This document shows positions 34,849 to 41,782 of a stretch of 64,000 bases of DNA, piece by piece (position 1 is the first letter of the stretch; each line of letters begins with the position of its first letter). The stretch is from contig NZ_CP029426.2 in NCBI RefSeq assembly GCF_002266435.3, forward strand, positions 1,766,001 to 1,830,000. Reading direction: 5' to 3'. Origin of the DNA: Bradyrhizobium amphicarpaeae (GTDB taxonomy: Bacteria; Pseudomonadota; Alphaproteobacteria; Rhizobiales; Xanthobacteraceae). Position numbers and translations under genes: made by a program. The notes beneath the pieces were generated by a model. It did no database searches. It was not told the origin of the DNA and saw only the letters and a list, made by a program, of their open reading frames with translations.

Positions 34849-35780
34849 CCTCAACGCAACTTCGCATCGCGGTGTTGGTGCCCTGCTACAACGAGGAGGC
34901 GGCGGTCGCCACTGTCGTTGCCGATTTCCGCAAGGCGCTGCCGTCGGCCGCGATCTACGTCTATGACAACAATTCGCGCGACCGTACCGCGACTGTCGCG
35001 CGCGAAGCGGGCGCGATCGTGCGCAGCGAGCGCCGGCAGGGAAAAGGTCACGTCGTGCGCCGCATGTTCGCCGACGTCGAGGCCGACGTCTATGTGCTGG
35101 TCGACGGCGATGCGACCTACGATGCGCCGAGCGCACCCGGCATGATCGATCGCCTGCTCGATGATCATCTCGACATGGTGGTCGGCCTTCGCGTCGATCA
35201 GGTCCGGGCCGCCTACCGGCTCGGCCACCGCACCGGCAACCGCATGCTGACCGGCTTTCTGGCGTCGACCTTCGGTCACGCTTTCAAGGACATCCTGTCC
35301 GGCTACCGCGTGTTCTCGCGCCGTTTCGTCAAATCCTTCCCCGTCCTCTCCGACGGCTTCGAGATCGAGACCGAGCTCGCGGTCTACGCGCTGGAACTGT
35401 CGCTGCCGGTCGCCGAGATCGAGACTCCCTATTACGCGCGCCCCGAAGGCTCGTTCTCCAAGCTGAACACCTGGCGCGACGGCTTTCGCATCCTCGGCAC
35501 CATGGTGAAGCTCTACCGTTCGGAGCGGCCGTTGCGCTTCTTTGCCGTAATCGGGGGCGTGTTGGCGCTGGCCGCAGTGATCCTCGCGATCCCGATCGTG
35601 ATCACCTTCATCGAGACCGGCCTGGTGCCGCGCCTGCCGACCGCCGTGCTGTCGATGGGCTTGATGATCATGGCCCTGCTCGCGGTGTCCTCGGGGCTCG
35701 TGCTCGACACGGTGACGCGAGGGCGGCGGGAGATGAAGATGCTGGCCTATCTGTCCCAACCGCCCCTCAAAAGCAGCTGA
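34845..35780 (+). CDS. GT2 glycosyltransferase with C-terminal membrane helices (polyprenyl-phosphate sugar transferase-like)
   Basis: 311 aa; ATGA overlap with the upstream membrane protein. GT-A fold at about 8-225: VLVPCYNEEAAVATVV, YVYDNNSRDRTATVAREAGA, the DxD-like VDGDATYD and GYRVFSRRFVKSFP. Two membrane helices follow (about 235-258 and 268-290). This is the layout of dolichyl/undecaprenyl-phosphate mannose or glucose synthases, which load a sugar on a lipid for GT-C enzymes or for glycan modification. Together with its partner it probably decorates a surface polysaccharide or lipid; the sugar is unknown. Confidence 0.85.
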   Translation: MTSTQLRIAVLVPCYNEEAAVATVVADFRKALPSAAIYVYDNNSRDRTATVAREAGAIVRSERRQGKGHVVRRMFADVEADVYVLVDGDATYDAPSAPGMIDRLLDDHLDMVVGLRVDQVRAAYRLGHRTGNRMLTGFLASTFGHAFKDILSGYRVFSRRFVKSFPVLSDGFEIETELAVYALELSLPVAEIETPYYARPEGSFSKLNTWRDGFRILGTMVKLYRSERPLRFFAVIGGVLALAAVILAIPIVITFIETGLVPRLPTAVLSMGLMIMALLAVSSGLVLDTVTRGRREMKMLAYLSQPPLKSS

Positions 35781-35836
35781 ACGCCGTCGCTGCCCGATGG
35801 ACCGCGCTGCGTTCAGGTGCTATCCCGCGAATTGAC

Positions 35837-36355
35837 ATGACCGATCTCTCACTGACCATCCTCCCTGAAGCCGCCGGCGACGCCCAGTCGATCGAGCGGC
35901 TGCACGAACGCACCTTCGGTCCCGGCCGCTTCGTGCTCAGCGCCTATCGGATCCGCGAGCACGTCGACCACCTGCTCGAATTGTCCTTCACGGCCCGCAT
36001 CGGCACGCTGCTGGTCGGCTCGGTCAGGCAATTGCCGGTGCTGGTCGGCGAGACGCCGGCGCTGCTGCTCGGCCCGCTCACGGTCGAGCCGCCGTTCCGC
36101 GGCCACGGTGTCGGCCGTCTGTTGATGGAGCGCGCGCTCAAGGACGCGAAGGCGAAAGATCACCGCCTCGTGCTGCTGGTCGGCGACGAGCCCTATTACA
36201 GCCGGGTCGGCTTCAAGCCGGTCCCGAAAGGCCGTGTCACCATGCCCGGCCCTGTCGACGCCGCCCGTATCCTGGTGTTCGAACTCGTCGACGGCGCCTT
36301 CGAAGGCGTGTCGGGGCAGGTGGGCCCCGACTGGAGCAAGGCGCGGGCAGGGTAG
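35837..36355 (+). CDS. GNAT family N-acetyltransferase
   Basis: 172 aa. GNAT acetyl-CoA site: GPLTVEPPFRGHGVGRLLME (about 76-95), the Q/RxxGxG/A pyrophosphate loop. The following YYSRVGFKPVPKGRVTMPGP is typical of the YhbS-like group. Acetyl acceptor unknown. Stands alone upstream of two tandem palindromic repeats. Confidence 0.87.
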   Translation: MTDLSLTILPEAAGDAQSIERLHERTFGPGRFVLSAYRIREHVDHLLELSFTARIGTLLVGSVRQLPVLVGETPALLLGPLTVEPPFRGHGVGRLLMERALKDAKAKDHRLVLLVGDEPYYSRVGFKPVPKGRVTMPGPVDAARILVFELVDGAFEGVSGQVGPDWSKARAG

Positions 36356-36363
36356 CTCGGTTC

Positions 36364-36447
36364 GTAGCCCGGATGAGCGAAGCGACATCCGGGACATCTG
36401 CGCCGCAGATGCAGCGCCCCGGATATCGCTGCGCTCATCCGGGCTAC
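36364..36447. repeat. Intergenic palindromic repeat, family A
   Basis: GTAGCCCGGATGAGCGAAGCG ... CGCTGCGCTCATCCGGGCTAC with an inner CATCTGCG-CCGCAGATG hairpin. Second member of the family at 1298-1383. Confidence 0.85.
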
Positions 36448-36465
36448 GTAGCTCGGTTGGACTCC

Positions 36466-36550
36466 GTCATTGCGAGCGCAGCGAAGCAATCCAGGCTACC
36501 TCTGCAGACAGACTCTGGATTGCTTTGTCGCAAGACCTCCTCGCAATGAC
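36466..36550. repeat. Intergenic palindromic repeat, family C
   Basis: GTCATTGCGAGCGCAGCGAAG ... TCGCAATGAC, with inner arms GCAATCCAGG / TCTGGATTGC. It follows a family-A element after 18 bases, so two different repeat families sit in tandem between converging genes. Confidence 0.85.
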
Positions 36551-36576
36551 GGCGAGTGCCGTTGGCCGACTCGAGC

Positions 36577-38946
36577 TCAGAACTTGAAGTTCGCGAACGC
36601 GCGCACGCCGATGCCGGGCAACAGCACCTCGTCCTTGTTGTAGGATACCGAGTTGCGGATGTTCTCGTTGAGGAGATTGTTGCCGACGATGCCGGCCATC
36701 ATCTCGCGCGCACCGAACCAGTTGCGGTCGAGCTTGGTCTTGTAGCTCACCTCGGCCTTCAACAGGTTGTAGCCCGCCGTCGGCGTCTCCGCGATCACGG
36801 CGACGTTGTTCTGCGCGAAGGCGTGCAGCAGGTTGACGCGCATCAACCAGTTGTCGTCGCGCCAGAACACGCCGCCGCCCATCCGCATCGGGGGGATCCG
36901 CGGCACGTTGGTGCCGTCGCTGAAGGTGGCGCGGACGAAATCGAACTGGTTCTCGATGCCCCAGATGCCGCCCTGGAAGGCGGCGACGTCGAGCTGCGAC
37001 TGGAATTCACCGCCGCGGAAATTCGCGTTGCGCTGCGAATAAACCGCCTGGTTCAGCTCGGCGCCCGGATTGCCGCAGGACGCAAAGTCGTCGTCGCAGG
37101 ACACGCCCGTGAGGCGGCGGTAGATGAAATTGTCGAAATGCGTGTAGTAAACGGTCGCCTCGAAGCGGAACGGCCCCGTCGCCCTGCGCACGCCGAGCTC
37201 GACCGACTTGGCGGTCTCGATGGTGAGGTTCGGATTGCCGATATCGAAGGTCGCGGTCGCGTCGTGGCCGCCGCGCGAGAACAATTCGGCCGCCTTCGGC
37301 GCGCGCTCGACATATTGCGCGGTGATGCTGCCGACCATGCCGCCCGGCAGGTCCTGCAACAGGCCGATGCTGCCGCTCTTCGGCGTGAACGACGGATTGC
37401 GCGCGATGCCCGCCTGCGGCGTGCCGTCAGGCAAATAATCGGTCGGGAAGTTTGGTGTCGTGCCGTGCAGCTCGACATGCTCGATGCGGCCGGCGACCTG
37501 CGCCCGCGTCGCCTCTGTAAACTTGAACTCGTTGAAAGCGTAGCCGGCAACGCGGTTGCTGTTGTTCGGATCCCACAGGCCGTTGAACAGCGTGCCGGGA
37601 TTGTCCGGGCTCGGTGCGCTCAACTCCTGATGGCCGACCTGCAAGCCCAGCGCCGTCGTCACTTCGGCGAAGCGGGCGTTGAACGGCATCAGCTGCACTT
37701 CGGTGCGGATCTCCTGCTCCTTGTTGGTGAAGGTCTGCCGCACGCCATCAGTGGTCGGGTCGGTGGGATCGGCGAGGCCAATCTCGTTGTGCCGGTAGTC
37801 GGTCGCGCCGGCCCAGAAGCGCACCGCGTCGATTGCGGCGGCGTCGGGATGATACTCGCCCTTGACGTTGATCTTGGTCTGGTGGCCGTCGATCCGTGTC
37901 TGGTGGTCGGCGCCGTCGATGCCGGGGATGTGATAGAGCGCGTCGTTCTGGGTGATCGACGCGCCGATATAGCCGCCCTGGAAGAAGTAGGAGCCGCCGA
38001 TCGAGGCGCCGTCCGAGCGCGTCGCCGAATTCGGCTGGCGGCCGTTCACGGGCCGCGTCTGGTCGAAGAGATACGGATAGCTCGGAATGCTGTAGTCCGA
38101 GGTCGTGCGGCCATAGGCGTCGGCGTGGAAGGCGAAATTGCCGCCGCCGGTGTCGAGCAGAACGCCGCTCTCGACGCCGCGATCGACCGAAGAGAACGCG
38201 GTTCGGGTCTCGGCGGTGACGCAAGGCGAAGTCGCGGCGCTCGCGAGCGGAGCCTTGGTCGGCAGGCCGTAGGCCTGGAATGACGGCGCGCAGGACGGCA
38301 GCGCATCCGGAATCCGGTTATTGGTGGCGCTGACGACGCCGCCGATCGAGGTCGAGCCGTAGCGCAGCGCGGCGGGCCCGCGCACCACTTCGATCTGGTT
38401 GGTCGCAAGCGAATCGATCGGAACGAAATGATCCTCGCCGAGATCGGAGGCGCCGCTCGCATTGGTGCCGTTCTCGACAATGCCGACGCGATTGACGTCG
38501 AGACCCCGGATGATCGGCCGGCTCGATGCGCCGGGCGCGAAGCTCGATCCGGTGATGCCTGGCTTGGAGAACAGGAGATCGCCGAGCTGTCCGCCGCCCT
38601 CGCGGCGGATTTCCTCGTTCGGCACCACGGTGACCGTCGCGAACTGGTTGGTCACGACTGACAGCACGCCCTGCTGAGGCGCGGCGGACGCGGAAGCTGC
38701 CGGCTCCGCCTCCGCCGCTTGTTGGCGGCTGCGCACCCGCGCGGTCCGCGTGCCGCGGCCGGGATTGCGGGACGGCACCACCGCTCTGCGCACGATGGGG
38801 CTCGGCGCCGTCACGGTGACGGCAGGGATCTCGGTCGATGAGTTGTCTTGCGCAGGCGTCTGGGCGAGAGCGGGCGTGGCGGCGGCACCGAGCAGGAGCA
38901 GGCTTGCTCCGCCAAGACGCTGCGCGCGTCGCGATTGAAATGACAT
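36577..38946 (-). CDS. TonB-dependent outer-membrane receptor, ZnuD-like
   Basis: 789 aa. Signal peptide 1-28 (GGASLLLLGAAATPALA). Plug domain from about 90 to 210 with TNQFATVTVVPNEEIRREGG, SRPIIRGLDVNRVGIVENG and IEVVRGPAALRYGSTSIGG. The beta-barrel ends in the usual aromatic residue (GVRAFANFKF). Paired Cys residues occur in extracellular-loop-like stretches (LPSCAPS ... SPCVTA; GVSCDDDFASCGNP). The plug wording and the NRIPDALPS segment recall zinc receptors (ZnuD). The upstream DUF2946-like gene has a Zur-like box, which supports metal uptake. Copper or another metal cannot be excluded. Confidence 0.8.
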   Translation of the reverse strand: MSFQSRRAQRLGGASLLLLGAAATPALAQTPAQDNSSTEIPAVTVTAPSPIVRRAVVPSRNPGRGTRTARVRSRQQAAEAEPAASASAAPQQGVLSVVTNQFATVTVVPNEEIRREGGGQLGDLLFSKPGITGSSFAPGASSRPIIRGLDVNRVGIVENGTNASGASDLGEDHFVPIDSLATNQIEVVRGPAALRYGSTSIGGVVSATNNRIPDALPSCAPSFQAYGLPTKAPLASAATSPCVTAETRTAFSSVDRGVESGVLLDTGGGNFAFHADAYGRTTSDYSIPSYPYLFDQTRPVNGRQPNSATRSDGASIGGSYFFQGGYIGASITQNDALYHIPGIDGADHQTRIDGHQTKINVKGEYHPDAAAIDAVRFWAGATDYRHNEIGLADPTDPTTDGVRQTFTNKEQEIRTEVQLMPFNARFAEVTTALGLQVGHQELSAPSPDNPGTLFNGLWDPNNSNRVAGYAFNEFKFTEATRAQVAGRIEHVELHGTTPNFPTDYLPDGTPQAGIARNPSFTPKSGSIGLLQDLPGGMVGSITAQYVERAPKAAELFSRGGHDATATFDIGNPNLTIETAKSVELGVRRATGPFRFEATVYYTHFDNFIYRRLTGVSCDDDFASCGNPGAELNQAVYSQRNANFRGGEFQSQLDVAAFQGGIWGIENQFDFVRATFSDGTNVPRIPPMRMGGGVFWRDDNWLMRVNLLHAFAQNNVAVIAETPTAGYNLLKAEVSYKTKLDRNWFGAREMMAGIVGNNLLNENIRNSVSYNKDEVLLPGIGVRAFANFKF

Positions 38947-39094
38947 GGTCCTGATTCCAGTCAGGCGCCGTCCGCATGATTGTGTGCTGATCGGAGGCGG
39001 CCTGCCGTCGCGGCGCGACGGAATTCGACTTCAACGTTTCCCGGGCATTCGCCGTTTCGCGGCAAGCCCAGGCGTGATCAAGCGATGTTGAGAG

Positions 39095-39511
39095 TCAGGA
39101 CGCGGGAGGGGCGCGCGGCTGGAACGCGTGGCCTGCCGATTTCAGATGCAGAAATTCGGCATCGGTGGTGCGGTAGAGCAGCTCGATCGCTTGCGGCAAC
39201 AGCAGCACGGGCGGCGTTGCCGATATGACGGTGCCCGCCATCGCGACCACGGCACAGATCGCGCAATTGTCCTCGCCCGGATGCTCGCGGTCGGGAACGG
39301 CCGGCGATTGCTTCTGGACCGCGGCGCGGTCGATCGCAGCAACGTCCTTCGTGCTGTCCTTGGCGCCGTCGATCCGCTGGAGCGAGGCCTGCGTCAGCGG
39401 CGCGGCCTGGGCGAACCAGTGGCTGTGGCCGAACGTCAGCGCGAACTGCACCAGCATCGCGAAGATCGCGAGCCGGGCGCCGTGCCTGATATTCGACCGG
39501 AACCACTTCAT
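39095..39511 (-). CDS. DUF2946-like small membrane protein with His/Cys motifs
   Basis: 138 aa from ATG 39511 (KWFRSNIRHGARLAIFAM); the upstream 17 codons of open frame cross the operator and are rejected. One membrane or signal segment at about 10-27, then a short FGHSHWF motif. A HPGEDNCAICAVVAMAGT segment gives His and a C-x-x-C pair, and the protein ends in a Pro-rich FQPRAPP tail. These are the hallmarks of DUF2946 proteins, often beside TonB-dependent metal receptors. Lies 148 bases upstream of the receptor on the same strand, probably one operon; a metal-handling role is inferred. Confidence 0.7.
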   Translation of the reverse strand: MKWFRSNIRHGARLAIFAMLVQFALTFGHSHWFAQAAPLTQASLQRIDGAKDSTKDVAAIDRAAVQKQSPAVPDREHPGEDNCAICAVVAMAGTVISATPPVLLLPQAIELLYRTTDAEFLHLKSAGHAFQPRAPPAS

Positions 39512-39544
39512 CTGGAAAAGCCACCCCACATCGCGAGATATCGC

Positions 39545-39563
39545 GATGTAACAATATAACATC
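39545..39563. promoter_or_regulatory. Zur-like operator candidate
   Basis: GATGTAACAATATAACATC is an interrupted palindrome (GATGT..A ... T..ACATC), close to the alphaproteobacterial Zur box pattern GATGTTATAATATAACATC (knowledge). It lies 34 bases before the DUF2946-like start. An adjacent CATCGCGA-GATA-TCGCGATG palindrome (39529-39548) overlaps its left edge. Confidence 0.55.
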
Positions 39564-39649
39564 GCCCGATCGGTCTGCGGATGTCAATCGCGCTCAGGCC
39601 GGCCAGCGCCGGTGGCGGGTCGATGTGTCGTTCGAGCAACGGAGCGAGG

Positions 39650-41713
39650 TCAGCGCCCCTCGCGTACCCACGTCGCCGCAAACGCGCCGAGCAGCAGCAA
39701 CAGCCCGATCAGGCCGGCGAATATCGGCAGCACGCCGACGCCCTTGACGACGCTGGCGTCGCGCATCCGCACGCCCATCCAGCCGTCGCCGGCAAACACG
39801 CTGGCCGAGCGCACCGGCAGGATGCGCGGCAGCTCGACGCTGGTGCCGTCCACCACGCGCACGGCATTGCCGCCGGTCGCCTGCGTCAGCGGCTTCAAGG
39901 TATCGACGGTGGAAGTGACTTCCGAAAACTCCTTCGGATTGGTCGGGCCGACATTGATCAGCGCCTTCAGCGTGCCGTCTGTGGCCTGCCACAGGCCGAG
40001 CTCGCTTGCGGGAAGGCTGGCGCGCCATTCGCCGGGGTCGCCGGCGCTCAGCGTCAGATCCTGCGAGACGCCGGACGGTGAGGTCACGCTCACCGGCTGG
40101 ACGCTGTCGGCCATGGTCTGGCGCACCACGACGAGGTTCTTGCCCTGCACCTGAAGGCGCAGCGCCTCTTCATCGAGATCCGGCTGCTTCATCAGCCAAT
40201 GCGACATCCGCCTGAGCAAGTCCAGATGCGGGCCACCGCCCTCATAACCGCGTGCCCACAGCCAGATGTGGTCGGAGAGCAGCAGCGCGACGCGGCCCTC
40301 GCCGAAGCGGGTCAGGAACAGCAGCGGCTTGCCGTCCGCGCCCGTCATCACCGGCGGATTGACGGAATTGCGGGTGTCGACGGTGCGGAAGAAGCGACTC
40401 CAGTGCGGCGGCTCGGAGGCCGAGCCCTCCAGCCCGCGCGTGACGGGGTGGCGTTTGCCGACATCGGACAGATGCGCATAGAACGGCTTTTCGGTGACGC
40501 CGACCGGTTCGGCCGGCAGCACCGAATCCAGCGGCGTGCGCCAGATGCTGGTGTTGGAGGCGTAGTCGGGGCCGGCCGAGACCAGCACCGCGCCGCCGCC
40601 GCGCACATAGCGCGCGATGTTGTCGAAATAGGCGATCGGCAGCACGCCCTGGCGGGCGTAGCGGTCGAAGATGATCAGCTGGAATTCGTTGATCTTCTGC
40701 TGGAACAGCTCGCGGGTCGGAAACGCGATCAACGACAATTCGTTGATCGGCGTGCCGTCCTGCTTCTCCGGCGGGCGCAGAATGGTGAAGTGCACGAGAT
40801 CGACGCTGGCGTCTGACTTGAGCAGATTGCGCCAGGTGCGCTCGCCCGAATGCGGCTCGCCCGACACCAGCAGCACGCGCAGCTTGTCGCGGACGCCGTC
40901 GATGGCGACGACGGCGCGGTTGTTCACCGGCGTCAGCTCTCGCTCGAGCGGCGAGGCCTCGATCTCGACGATGTTCGGGCCGGCATGCTTGATGTCGACG
41001 TCGACGGTCGCGGCCTGGCCGCTCGAGAGCGTGCGTTCGTTGATGACCTCGCCGTCCCTGCGGACCGTGACCTTGGCGCGCTCGCCCGTGACGCCCTGGT
41101 CGTCGAGGCGGTAGCTGATGGTCTGGGTCTGGCCGACGATGCCGAAGCGCGGCGCCGCCGTGATCGCGATGCGGCGGTCGCGCTCGTCCTTCTGCCCGGT
41201 GATCAGCGCGTGCACCGGCGCCTGGAAGCCGAGCGCGGCGGCGTTTGCCGGAATGTCGTGGACGCGGCCGTCGGTGATCAGGAACGCGCCGGCGACGCGG
41301 TCGACCGGCACGTCCGCCAGTGCCGAGGCGAGGGCTCCGAACAGTTTTGTGCCGTCGGTCTCGCCGTCGGCCTGTCCGGCCTCGACGACACGCACTTCCA
41401 GCCCCTTGATCTTCTTCAGGCCGTCGACCAGCGCTTCCCGTGCTTGCGCAGCCTCGCGATTGCGGTTGCCGAAATTCTGGCTCGGGCTCTTGTCGACGAC
41501 GATTGCGGCAACCGAGGTGAGGGGATCGCGGTCCTCGCGGGTGAAGGAGGGATTGGCGAGCGCCAGCAGGAACAGCGCCAGCGCGGCCACGCGCACGGCG
41601 GCGCCGCGCGCGCGCGCAAGCAGCAGCACGAGTGCGATGACGACGATCGCGGCGAGCGCGATCCACAGCACGATCGCGGGGACAAGCGGCGTGAATGCGA
41701 TGCCGTAATTCAT
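39650..41713 (-). CDS. Membrane protein of the MoxR/BatA cluster with glutamine-amidotransferase-like domain
   Basis: 687 aa. Two N-terminal membrane helices (about 8-32 and 38-56). A VWA-like region starts at AAIVVDKSPSQNFGNRN but lacks the full DxSxS metal site. An Ig/CARDB-like stretch follows around 200-270. A class I glutamine-amidotransferase-like fold comes next (LLVSGEPHSGERTW, LIIFDRYARQGVLPI, YVRGGGAVLVSAGPDY), without a visible catalytic Cys. A last membrane helix lies near the C-terminus (GVLPIFAGLIGLLLLLGAFA). Last gene of a four-gene moxR operon; probably a structural envelope component. Exact role unknown. Confidence 0.78.
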   Translation of the reverse strand: MNYGIAFTPLVPAIVLWIALAAIVVIALVLLLARARGAAVRVAALALFLLALANPSFTREDRDPLTSVAAIVVDKSPSQNFGNRNREAAQAREALVDGLKKIKGLEVRVVEAGQADGETDGTKLFGALASALADVPVDRVAGAFLITDGRVHDIPANAAALGFQAPVHALITGQKDERDRRIAITAAPRFGIVGQTQTISYRLDDQGVTGERAKVTVRRDGEVINERTLSSGQAATVDVDIKHAGPNIVEIEASPLERELTPVNNRAVVAIDGVRDKLRVLLVSGEPHSGERTWRNLLKSDASVDLVHFTILRPPEKQDGTPINELSLIAFPTRELFQQKINEFQLIIFDRYARQGVLPIAYFDNIARYVRGGGAVLVSAGPDYASNTSIWRTPLDSVLPAEPVGVTEKPFYAHLSDVGKRHPVTRGLEGSASEPPHWSRFFRTVDTRNSVNPPVMTGADGKPLLFLTRFGEGRVALLLSDHIWLWARGYEGGGPHLDLLRRMSHWLMKQPDLDEEALRLQVQGKNLVVVRQTMADSVQPVSVTSPSGVSQDLTLSAGDPGEWRASLPASELGLWQATDGTLKALINVGPTNPKEFSEVTSTVDTLKPLTQATGGNAVRVVDGTSVELPRILPVRSASVFAGDGWMGVRMRDASVVKGVGVLPIFAGLIGLLLLLGAFAATWVREGR

Positions 41714-41733
41714 GTCGCACTTCTATTCGTTGT

Positions 41734-41782
41734 GAGCATGATCTCGCCGGCAAACCGGCTTCCACTTTTCCGGATCATGCTC
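41734..41782. repeat. Dispersed palindromic repeat, family E
   Basis: GAGCATGATCTCGCCGGCAA ... CACTTTTCCGGATCATGCTC. Related to 18501-18544. It sits between the last two genes of the moxR operon and touches the DUF4159 stop codon. Confidence 0.7.

Noticed and set aside
36556..38283. 575-aa open frame antisense to the TonB receptor
   Set aside because: Shadow frame; low-complexity Ala/Arg/Val-rich translation.
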